Shown one piece after another: positions 55,562-63,113 of a stretch of DNA of 64,000 nt (positions are counted from its first letter, which is position 1; each line of letters starts with the position of its first letter). Both the position numbers and the translations under genes were made by a program. The stretch is from Actinomadura rudentiformis (GTDB lineage: Bacteria > Actinomycetota > Actinomycetes > Streptosporangiales > Streptosporangiaceae). The stretch is from contig NZ_WBMT01000034.1 in assembly GCF_008923185.1 (NCBI RefSeq), forward strand, positions 1 through 64,000, written 5' to 3'. Below the pieces are notes generated by a model. The model searched no databases, was not told the origin of the DNA, and saw nothing but the letters and a program-made list of their open reading frames with translations.

Positions 55562-57566
55562 TGACGAAGCCGCCACTGAGGCAGTCGAGGCGAAGGGCCA
55601 GGTACTCGGCCCGCAGGAGCGGCACGAGAACGACGGTCTCCGCACGCCGCCCGAGGCGAAGCTGAGCGCCGCCGAGCAACGCCGGTTCTCCGAACAGCTC
55701 CGTGAGCTGCGAACCGGCTTCATAGCCGGAGCAAGCTCACGGAACGCGGCCTATGGTCCCGGCGACGCGTTCACCGGTGACAAAGTCGGAGGCGACAAGA
55801 ACATCTTCATGGCCGGCGAGAGGCGCGACGGCTGGATCGTCTCCCCCGTCGCCGCGGAACGCAACCGCGACATCAGCGCCCGCTTCGCCGGAACCCCCAC
55901 CAAGGAATGCCTGATAGGTCTCCTTGACGACAACCTCGTCGCGGTCCTGAAGGGGCCACCCGGCACCGGCCGCAAGACCACCGCCCTCGCCGCGCTCGCG
56001 CACCGTCAGGACGAACTCCGCAGCCTCCGCGCCAAGGAGTCCCCCGCGCTCCTGGAGAAGAGCAAGCTGCAACCCGGTCACGGCTACCTGTACGACGCGA
56101 CCGGAGCCACGTGGACCAAGCGCCTCACCGAGGCGGACATCCTCGGCTGCAGCGAGGTGCTCGCGGCGGTGGGCGCCCGCCTCGTCATCCTGGTGGGCCT
56201 GGACTCCGACACCCGGGCGTTGCCAAGCCTCGTCGCGGAACACCTGCAGCCCGACCCCTGGGACGTTCTCAAGCGCCAGCTCCATGACCGGCTGCCGGTC
56301 GGGCAGCACGACGTGCAGGCCATCACGGACCAGGTCACGGTGCGCCTGTCCAGCCCCGGCGACGCTCGCGACCTCGCCCTCGCGATCGTGAACGGCCTGC
56401 CGAAGGGGCGCACGGTCGGGGAGATCTGCGCCGAGATGCTCGGCCCTCTCCGGCGCGAGGCACGCAAGGTGCTCCGGCAGGAGGAGGACGAGAAGGATCT
56501 CGGCCGCCGCGCCTTCGTGATCGCGGGCGCGGTGCTGGACGGCCTGCCGACCGTGCAGGTCTGCCGGGCGGCCTACGACCTCGCCAAACTGCTGTTCAAG
56601 GTGGAGAAGCAGGGCAAGCGCGCCCGGCTCGGGCTGCTGCCGTTCGCCGACATGCTCGACGACTGGCTCGGTCACGCCGGCGAGGAACGGTCGTACGTCG
56701 TCCAGGAGGTCGACCGGACCCTCTCCTTCCGCGCGGGATTCGCCCCGGCCGTGCTGGACGCGGTCTGGCTCGACTATGTCGTCGCCCACAAGGCCTTGCT
56801 CGAATGGCTGACGGGTCTGGCGGAAAACGAGGCCGGCGATCCGGTCACGCGGTTGAAGGTGGCCCAAGCGATCGCGTGGTTCGCCAGGTACGACTTCGAG
56901 TTCGTCTACAAGGAGTGCATTCGAAACTGGTCCGAGAGCAGCTCCGAGGCGTTGCACATGGCCGCCGCATGGGCCCTTGAGGCGATCGCAGCCGCATACC
57001 CGTCCAGGCATCCCCGCGTCGCGCGGCTCGCCTGGGAGTGGGCCAAGGAACGTAACTTCCGGCTACGGTCGACCGCCGTGCGCCTGTTCGGCACACTGCT
57101 CGGCGCGGAGGCCGCCGACGAGGCCCTGCGGGCGCTCTACGCTCTCGCGTGGCGCGATCCTCTCGTCCTTCGTCATGCCGTTCGGGACAGCGTGGTGGAG
57201 CTCTTCAGGGACGCCCCCAGCACGGTTCTGCGTGAGCTCCTGGTCTGGAGCAGGTCTCCGAAGCCGTTGCTGCGCCAGCTCGTGGCAGGCGCGCTGGCGC
57301 GGATCGCTCTGCTTCCCTACACCGAACGACCAGCAGTGCTGGCCCAGTACGCGGAGGATCCAGCCACCGTGGGCGAACTCTGGCTCCGCGTCCTGACGTC
57401 ACGTTCCTGCGGCCACGAACCGTGGAACGCCCTTCGCGAGTGGGCCAAGGCAGGGGTCGACTTCGCGGACCTGCGAACCCACCTCTATGCCGAGCCGGCC
57501 CTGCGTCCACGGCTGCGTTTCTACGGGCTCGCCCCCACCACCCCTTCGAAGGAGTCGTCAGCATGA
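55554..57566 (+). CDS. P-loop NTPase with N-terminal signalling motif and helical-repeat tail
   Basis: 670 residues from ATG 55554, overlapping the cyclase stop. Residues 1-60 are acidic and helical, 66-83 are the motif AYGPGDAFTGDKVGGDKN, and Walker A is KGPPGTGRKTTALAAL (K141). RLVILVGLDSDTRALP is a possible Walker B. The C-terminal half (about 420-670) consists of HEAT/ARM-like helical pairs (AWALEAIAAAYPSRHPRVAR, RSTAVRLFGTLLGAEAADE). This is STAND-like: N-terminal motif, ATPase switch, repeat sensor. The family is not one I can name. Coupled to the next gene by ATGA. Confidence 0.7.
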   Translation: MADDEAATEAVEAKGQVLGPQERHENDGLRTPPEAKLSAAEQRRFSEQLRELRTGFIAGASSRNAAYGPGDAFTGDKVGGDKNIFMAGERRDGWIVSPVAAERNRDISARFAGTPTKECLIGLLDDNLVAVLKGPPGTGRKTTALAALAHRQDELRSLRAKESPALLEKSKLQPGHGYLYDATGATWTKRLTEADILGCSEVLAAVGARLVILVGLDSDTRALPSLVAEHLQPDPWDVLKRQLHDRLPVGQHDVQAITDQVTVRLSSPGDARDLALAIVNGLPKGRTVGEICAEMLGPLRREARKVLRQEEDEKDLGRRAFVIAGAVLDGLPTVQVCRAAYDLAKLLFKVEKQGKRARLGLLPFADMLDDWLGHAGEERSYVVQEVDRTLSFRAGFAPAVLDAVWLDYVVAHKALLEWLTGLAENEAGDPVTRLKVAQAIAWFARYDFEFVYKECIRNWSESSSEALHMAAAWALEAIAAAYPSRHPRVARLAWEWAKERNFRLRSTAVRLFGTLLGAEAADEALRALYALAWRDPLVLRHAVRDSVVELFRDAPSTVLRELLVWSRSPKPLLRQLVAGALARIALLPYTERPAVLAQYAEDPATVGELWLRVLTSRSCGHEPWNALREWAKAGVDFADLRTHLYAEPALRPRLRFYGLAPTTPSKESSA

Positions 57567-58462
57567 GCACCCTGAAAACGGCCTGCACCCATCACGGCCC
57601 CGTCCAGAAGGTCCAGCTCCATCCGGCGGCAGGTACCCGGCTGTGGAGGTGGCTTCGCCGGACCGGAGACGAGTCCCGCGCCGTCCACTGGCCGGACACG
57701 TTCGACTTCAAGGTCCCCGCGATGGGCGACGGCTACGAGTTCTCCATCAGTGTGCCCTTCACCTGGTGCGTCACCGGCCGGGCGTACCCCGAGGTGCTCG
57801 TCGGCCGCGCCCTCGACAACCGGACCGCGCTGCTCGAACGGCTCGTCGCCCGCGTCCGCGGCGTGTCCCGGCTCTTCCCGCCGTTCGAGGCGGGCGACGC
57901 CGAGGCCCGCGTCCACCTGGCGATCGGCGAGGTGTTCAACGGCACCCGGCTGGCGTTCGTCTCGGCGGCCGGGGCCGATGGCGACGCCCGCCCGATCGAG
58001 CACCGGACCGTGCTCCGGCTCGACAAGCCGGTGCGCAAGGCCCAGCGCGAGGCCTGGAGCAGGCGGCAGGAGGAGACGAACCGGCACGAGCTCGCCAGGC
58101 TGCTGGCGTTGCAGTTCGGCGAACGCCGGGAACTGTGGCACGAGTTCCTGCAGAGCGGCCGGAACGACTGGCTCACGCCGTACGCCGTCGCCCTGGCCGA
58201 CAATCCCGAGTCCGTCGACGAGATCGTCCGGAAGATGACCCAGGATCGCCGGACCCAGGCCAAGGAACTCGCCGACCATGTGGTCAGCACGGCCAGGGCG
58301 TACGACAAGATGGACGCCTTCGACCTGATGCTGCACAACGACCGGGTGCTGCGGCATCTGATGGAGCTCATGGGCGTGCCCGGTCTCCCTCCGCCCAACC
58401 CGTCGCCCTTCGAGACCGGCAACGAGGCCGGAATGGACGAGGCTAGCGGCGGAGGAGGGTGA
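57563..58462 (+). CDS. Hypothetical protein, fourth gene of the cyclase/NTPase operon
   Basis: 299 residues from ATG 57563 behind GAAGGAG, overlapping the NTPase stop by 4 bp. The N-terminal part is beta-rich (TFDFKVPAMGDGYEFSISVP, FTWCVTGRAYPEVLVGR) followed by a helix-rich part with many charged residues (RKAQREAWSRRQEETNRHEL). A strand block feeding long helices resembles SPFH/band-7 proteins, but no membrane anchor is visible, so this is only a suggestion. The last 25 residues are Pro/Gly-rich. It could be the effector or an adaptor. The 3' end overlaps the convergent DUF305 gene by 20 bp. Confidence 0.6.
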   Translation: MSTLKTACTHHGPVQKVQLHPAAGTRLWRWLRRTGDESRAVHWPDTFDFKVPAMGDGYEFSISVPFTWCVTGRAYPEVLVGRALDNRTALLERLVARVRGVSRLFPPFEAGDAEARVHLAIGEVFNGTRLAFVSAAGADGDARPIEHRTVLRLDKPVRKAQREAWSRRQEETNRHELARLLALQFGERRELWHEFLQSGRNDWLTPYAVALADNPESVDEIVRKMTQDRRTQAKELADHVVSTARAYDKMDAFDLMLHNDRVLRHLMELMGVPGLPPPNPSPFETGNEAGMDEASGGGG

Positions 58463-59012
58463 GCATCTGGTCGATCTGGGCCGCGCGGGAGCGGGCCACG
58501 CGGTCAGCGAGGCCCTTGGCCTCCGGGTTGGTGCCCGCGGCGACCTCGCGACGGGCCATCTGGAGGGCGTCGTCCTGGTGGGCGATCAGCATGTTGAGGA
58601 AGTCTCGTTCGAACGCGGCACCGGTGGTCTTGCCGAGGTGTTCGATGGCGGCCTCGCTGGTCATCGGCATGCCGCCGTGCGCGCTGTGGGACCCCGCCGG
58701 GGCGGTGGGCGGCCGCCGCCACGAGCGCAGCCAGCCGGCCATCGACCTGATCTCGCTGATCTGGGTCGTTTCGATCGCGGCGGCGAGCGTGCGGACGTCC
58801 GGACGGACGTCGGGGCGGGCGGCGCGGTCACGGGCGAGCCGAGCGATGCGGACGCCTTGGCCGTGGTGCGGCACCATCATCTGCAGGAACATCACGTCAG
58901 CCGAGTTGAACGTGCCCGGCGGGGTGTGGTCGCCGCAGCTGTTGAGCAGAAGGGCGCCCGGGGGCAGGGCCAGGGCGACGCAGATCGCGATTCTCTTGAG
59001 GCCTCGTTTCAT
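58443..59012 (-). CDS. DUF305 lipoprotein
   Basis: 189 residues from ATG 59012, behind AAGGAC. Lipoprotein signal ALALPPGALLLNSC. The DUF305 pattern is complete: DVMFLQMMVPHHGQGVRIARL, a helix pair ending in EIRSMAGWL, the Met/His motif HGGMPM, and FLNMLIAHQDDALQMARRE. DUF305 proteins are four-helix ferritin-like lipoproteins, possibly copper-binding. It follows the chitin LPMO gene, a copper enzyme, on the same strand, which makes a copper-supply role possible but unproven. Confidence 0.85.
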   Translation of the reverse strand: MKRGLKRIAICVALALPPGALLLNSCGDHTPPGTFNSADVMFLQMMVPHHGQGVRIARLARDRAARPDVRPDVRTLAAAIETTQISEIRSMAGWLRSWRRPPTAPAGSHSAHGGMPMTSEAAIEHLGKTTGAAFERDFLNMLIAHQDDALQMARREVAAGTNPEAKGLADRVARSRAAQIDQMLTLLRR

Positions 59013-59087
59013 CTGAGTCCTTGGTGAGTCGCCCCGGCGCCGGGCCCGCAGGGGGGCGGTCGGCGGGCCCGGCACCGGAGCGGGTTT

Positions 59088-59939
59088 TCAGGCTGCCTGC
59101 CAGAGGGCGGGGGTGTTCGGCGGCTCCCAGCCGGAGATCGCCGTGTGCGGTTGCAGGCAGCGGTAGGTGGTGCCCTGGTAGGTGACCTGGTCGCCGGCCC
59201 TGTAGGCGGTGCTGGCGGTCCAGGTGCCGGTGCCGCTCGGCGGCGGTGTGGCGGGTGGCGGGGTGTTCGGCGGTGGCGTGCTGGGCGGTGGGGCGGGCTC
59301 GTTGCCGCCGCCGAAGTCGACGTCGGAGCAGGTGTAGAACGCCTCGTTGCTGCCCACCACGCGCTGCCAGATCGAGTAGATCAGGTGGCGGCCGGTCCGG
59401 CTCGGGATGTTGATCGTCCAGTTGGTGAACGTGGTGGGGTTCTGGTTGTTGAACGTCTGGATGTGCACCAGGTCCGACCAGCGGAGCGGCTGCGACGGGC
59501 TCCAGCCGGCGCGGGTGATGTAGAACTCGAAGTTGCTGTTCGCGTGCGGGGCGCTCGCGTGGTAGGTCAGCCTGAGCGGCCCCGCGGAGATGCGCTTGGC
59601 GGGCCAGTCGGTGCGGACGAGGTCGAGGCCACGGTATTTCTCCCGGCCCGCGCTGCACAGCTTGCCGTCGGGGATGAGCTGCCGATGGCGGCCGCCCGCT
59701 TCGAGGAGGGAGACCTCGTTCCAGTCGTAGAACGCCTGGGTGCCGCCGGCGGCGACGGCCGCCTTGCACGCGTTGGACTTGGGGTTCTCGGGGCCTTCCT
59801 GCTTGCAGACGTACACCCGGCTCGGCGGGTCGGACATGGTGCCGTGGGCGCTGGCCGGGGCTGCGGGGAGCACGACGGCGACGATGGCGGAGACGGGCAG
59901 GGTGGCGGTCACCAGAGCGACCTTGGATCTGGTTCGCAT
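59088..59939 (-). CDS. Chitin-active AA10 lytic polysaccharide monooxygenase with CBM5/12
   Basis: 283 residues. The signal peptide ends at ASA, leaving H32 as the mature N-terminus (HGTMSDPPSR), which with the second His in HASAPHANSNFEFY forms the copper histidine brace. After a Pro-rich linker (PPPSTPPPNTPPPATPPP) the C-terminal CBM5/12 reads WTASTAYRAGDQVTYQGTTY and ends HTAISGWEPPNTPALW. It oxidatively cleaves crystalline chitin. It lies 68 bp downstream of a GH18 chitinase, its natural partner. Confidence 0.92.
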   Translation of the reverse strand: MRTRSKVALVTATLPVSAIVAVVLPAAPASAHGTMSDPPSRVYVCKQEGPENPKSNACKAAVAAGGTQAFYDWNEVSLLEAGGRHRQLIPDGKLCSAGREKYRGLDLVRTDWPAKRISAGPLRLTYHASAPHANSNFEFYITRAGWSPSQPLRWSDLVHIQTFNNQNPTTFTNWTINIPSRTGRHLIYSIWQRVVGSNEAFYTCSDVDFGGGNEPAPPPSTPPPNTPPPATPPPSGTGTWTASTAYRAGDQVTYQGTTYRCLQPHTAISGWEPPNTPALWQAA

Positions 59940-60007
59940 GAGGCCTCCTGTCTGGAGCGGGGAGCGATTTCAGGGGAGGGCATTGCGGATTTCAGGGTGT
60001 TCCTCGC

Positions 60008-61597
60008 CTAGGGAAGGGTGTCGAGGAACGGGCCGACGGTGCGGGCGAAGCCGCCGCCGTTGGCGACATCCCAGTTGACGGACCACGTCATCGCGCCGCG
60101 GATGTCCGGATACGTCCGTGGCGGCTTGAACGATCCGCAGTTGGTCCCGCGGGCGAGGCAGTTGAGGGCGTTCGTGACGACCGACGGCGCGACGACACCG
60201 CCTCCCGCGGCGCCAGCGCCGGCCGGGAGCCCCAGGGAGACCTGGTCGGGCCGCAGCCCGTTCTCCAACTGGATGCACGCCAGCGCCGTGAGGAAGTTGA
60301 TCGTGCCCTGGCCGTACACCTGCTGGTCGCAGCCGAGCATCGAGCCCGAGTTGTAGTACTGCATGTGGACGACGGTGAGGATGTCCTTGATGTTCAGCGC
60401 GAGCTGGAAGTACGAGCCGCTCGTGGACTGCATGTCGATCGTCTGCGGCGCCATCGTGATGATCAGGCCCGCGCCCGCCCTGGCGCGCAGTTCGCGCAGG
60501 GCCTGGGCCATGTAGGTCGGGTTGAGGCCGTTCTCCAGGTCGATGTCGACACCGTCGAAGCCGTAGCCCTGCATCAGCCCGTACACGCTGTTCGCGAACG
60601 CCGTCGCGGCCGCCGGGCTGCTCACTTGGATCGCCCCGCGCTCGCCGCCGACCGAGAGGATGACCTTCTTGCCGCGGCTGTGGAGCGTCTGGACGTCGGC
60701 TTTGAACTGCGCGTCCGTGTAACCGCCGAGCGCGCTCGACAGACCGGGATCGACGCCGAAGACGACCTGGCCCGGCGTCGTGGTCGCCTCGCCGAACGCG
60801 ATCGCGACAAGGTCGTACTCGGCGTTGGCGTCCGCGAGCCGCAGCTCGGTCGCCGCGTTGACGAAGTTGTGCCAGTAGCCGGTCAGGAAGTGCTTGGGCA
60901 GCGGACCGGTCGCGCAGCCGCTGGTGGTGCCGGTGGCCGGCGCGCTCGCGGCCGACTCGCCGGCGGTGTTGTAGGCCTTGACCGTGTAGGTGTGCGTCGA
61001 GCAGGACGCCAGTCCGGACACGGTCGCGGTCGTGCCCGTGACGGTCGAACGCAGGCTCGTGCCCTCATAGACGCGATAGCCGGTGACGGTGCCGCTCGCC
61101 GCCGACCATGAGAGCGTCAGCGAGGAGTTGGTCCGCGCCGTCACGGCGGGCGTCCCCGGCGCGCCGGGCGCACCTGGCGTGCCGGGGTCCTCACCGGTGC
61201 AGGACGCGCCACTGAGAGTGCAGTTCTGCGGCGTTCCGGAGCCGCCGGCGACGAAGCCGAACGAGACGGACGCGCCAGGCGCGATCGTGCCGTTGTACTC
61301 GCGGTTGCGGAACGCGGCGTGCTGCCCGGAGGTGGTGAGCAGCGCGTCCCAGTAGGTGCCGAGGCTGGTCCCGGCTGGGAGGTCGAACTCCACCCGCCAG
61401 GAGGAGCTCGCGCTTCCGGAGCCGTTGGTGATCGTGTACTTGCCCTCGTACCCGGAGCCCCATTCGGAGGTCTTCGTGAAGGTCGCGGTCGGCGCCGCGG
61501 CCGCGGCGCCCCCTGCGGTCACGGCTCCGTAGGAGCCGGGGACCGCCAGGGAGAACAGGAGGAGGGGGACGGCGAGGAGGGTGAGGAGGCGGTGCAA
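60008..61597 (-). CDS. GH18 chitinase with CBM2 and FnIII domains
   Basis: 529 residues from TTG 61597, placed there because CTTGGAGCG precedes it and a signal peptide starts (LLTLLAVPLLLFSLAVPGSYG). Domain order: CBM2 (37-134, Trp-rich with two Cys), FnIII (148-227) and the GH18 barrel (235-529) with the intact DGVDIDLE motif (catalytic E355) and SVGGERG. It hydrolyses chitin. The LPMO gene lies 68 bp downstream. A palindrome (61662-61678) and a GGACCAAACCACT site (61769-61781) upstream are candidate control sites. Confidence 0.92.
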   Translation of the reverse strand: MHRLLTLLAVPLLLFSLAVPGSYGAVTAGGAAAAAPTATFTKTSEWGSGYEGKYTITNGSGSASSSWRVEFDLPAGTSLGTYWDALLTTSGQHAAFRNREYNGTIAPGASVSFGFVAGGSGTPQNCTLSGASCTGEDPGTPGAPGAPGTPAVTARTNSSLTLSWSAASGTVTGYRVYEGTSLRSTVTGTTATVSGLASCSTHTYTVKAYNTAGESAASAPATGTTSGCATGPLPKHFLTGYWHNFVNAATELRLADANAEYDLVAIAFGEATTTPGQVVFGVDPGLSSALGGYTDAQFKADVQTLHSRGKKVILSVGGERGAIQVSSPAAATAFANSVYGLMQGYGFDGVDIDLENGLNPTYMAQALRELRARAGAGLIITMAPQTIDMQSTSGSYFQLALNIKDILTVVHMQYYNSGSMLGCDQQVYGQGTINFLTALACIQLENGLRPDQVSLGLPAGAGAAGGGVVAPSVVTNALNCLARGTNCGSFKPPRTYPDIRGAMTWSVNWDVANGGGFARTVGPFLDTLP

Positions 61598-61661
61598 GAT
61601 CGCTCCAAGGGCCAGGTGGACGGAACGCGGAACTCCCCCGAACCCCGAGACGACTGATCCA

Positions 61662-61678
61662 ATAGGAAGGTTTCCTAT
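61662..61678. promoter_or_regulatory. Palindrome upstream of the chitinase
   Basis: ATAGGAA (61662-61668) and TTCCTAT (61672-61678) form a perfect 7-bp inverted repeat with a 3-bp spacer, 65-81 bp upstream of the chitinase start. A likely operator; the regulator is unknown. Confidence 0.45.
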
Positions 61679-61805
61679 GAATTTGATTGAAGGTAACCGC
61701 CCCGTCACACCGGGGCAAGGCCTCTCGAAAAGTCCGGAAAACGGCCCGCGCCAACCACCCCAGGTGGCGGACCAAACCACTTCGGGCGACCGGATAATCA
61801 GCACA

Positions 61806-61838
61806 AATTGCCAGCAGGACTCAGCCCTGCTGGCAATT
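61806..61838. terminator. Strong hairpin after the intradiol dioxygenase
   Basis: AATTGCCAGCAGG (61806-61818) and CCTGCTGGCAATT (61826-61838) form a perfect 13-bp stem with a 7-nt loop, 26 nt past the dioxygenase stop. On the minus strand a T-rich run follows, as in intrinsic terminators. Confidence 0.75.
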
Positions 61839-61863
61839 GATGCCACTCCTTACAGGGGAATCG

Positions 61864-62730
61864 CTAGAGACGCACGGCCAGCTTGGCGTTGAGGCCACCG
61901 CTGACATTGCCGGTCATGGTCGCCATCTGGGAGTCATGGCCGTCACCGAAGACCATGTCGTCCTCCAGCGACGTGCGGGCCATCGTGCTCACGCTCTCCG
62001 AATATCCGGAGGTCGCGTACACCGCCTTGCAGGTGTCCTCGGGAAAGGCGAGCTGCGATGTCTTGACGCTCTTCGACCCGCGTGTGGCCTCGGCAAGGCT
62101 GCTGAAGACCTCGAAATGGATATGCGGCCAGCGGCCCGAGTATGCGGCGGGGAAGATGCTGACGAAGCGCACCACGCCGCTCGCGTCGGCCGCCTGAACG
62201 CCGCGCAGGTAGTTCTCCTTGGTAACGGCCTCGGAGTACATCGAGTAGTTGCCGTCGCGGTCGCAGTGCCACACATAAACCGCCGCCCCCTTGGAGGCGG
62301 TGCCATTGTCGGTGACGGTGAGCTCGATCGTCAGTGGCACGCCCTGAGCGACCGTCCGGCTCGCGCTGGATCCGAAACTCGACCGGATGTCGCGGCGCAC
62401 GATGCCGCTCTCCGTGAGGGCGTTCGGCCCGTTCGTGCCGTCCCCGGGGAACGGCCCTGCGGTCTCGTCGGGAATCTCCCCGCCCCCGGTGGCGGCGGTG
62501 GTCGTGGTGCCGGCCGTGGCACTCGTTCTCGATCCGCTGCCACCACCGCTCCCGCCATCATCAGCGCAGCCCACGGCGCCGATCAGCACCGCGCCGCCGA
62601 GCATGCCGAGCGCCGCCCGCCGGTCCAGCTGCCGCAGCCGGTCTGGCTGCCGGAACCGGTCGAGTTGCCGCAGCCGCGCCAGGTCGAACGCGAGCCCGCG
62701 GTCGTGAAGATCATCATGCCGTTCGTTCAT
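61864..62730 (-). CDS. Exported intradiol ring-cleavage dioxygenase-like protein
   Basis: 288 residues. A Tat/lipoprotein-like signal DRRAALGMLGGAVLIGAVGC (C55) follows an N-terminus with three copies of the R-[LF]-RQ-[LP]-D-R unit. The intradiol beta fold shows Fe(III) ligand candidates Y162 or Y165 (NYSMYSE), Y197 and H203/H205 in YSGRWPHIHFEVF. Exported intradiol dioxygenases of actinomycetes are thought to act on lignin-derived or extracellular aromatics. A hairpin terminator follows the gene. Confidence 0.85.
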   Translation of the reverse strand: MNERHDDLHDRGLAFDLARLRQLDRFRQPDRLRQLDRRAALGMLGGAVLIGAVGCADDGGSGGGSGSRTSATAGTTTTAATGGGEIPDETAGPFPGDGTNGPNALTESGIVRRDIRSSFGSSASRTVAQGVPLTIELTVTDNGTASKGAAVYVWHCDRDGNYSMYSEAVTKENYLRGVQAADASGVVRFVSIFPAAYSGRWPHIHFEVFSSLAEATRGSKSVKTSQLAFPEDTCKAVYATSGYSESVSTMARTSLEDDMVFGDGHDSQMATMTGNVSGGLNAKLAVRL

Positions 62731-63113
62731 GTCGGCCCCCTCGTTCAGTGCGCCATCGGACGCCAGCGTGCCCCAGCGACATGAAAGGCCGATGAAAGAA
62801 GTCTTGTGCCAACTTTACTGAGATTCTCAGCGCCCAATGAATGGCCTGGACCGTGGAAACCGATCCGATGATGGGGTCTTGCAGCGCAGCGCGCGGGGGT
62901 GCTCCAGGGCTCACCGGCAAGGCTGTGACCTGTGAGTTCTATGATGTGTTCGTTCCAGCGGTGCAGGAGATCGACTTCTGGACCGGGTCAGCCGGAGGCC
63001 GCCCGGCCCGGATGCGTCGCGGATCACACCCCTGAGGGCCCCTTCGCGCGTCACATCCGATCACCCTCGCGACGTCTTGTGGGTGACGGACCTTCGACGA
63101 AGGAATGTGACCG
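62731..63113. other. Intergenic region between dioxygenase and QcrB genes
   Basis: About 380 bp between divergent genes. I see no supported gene; short frames lack ribosome binding sites and family resemblance. Both promoters should lie here, but no clear boxes could be assigned. Confidence 0.5.

Noticed and set aside
62841-63035. 64-codon plus-strand frame before qcrB
   Set aside because: No ribosome binding site and no similarity recognised.
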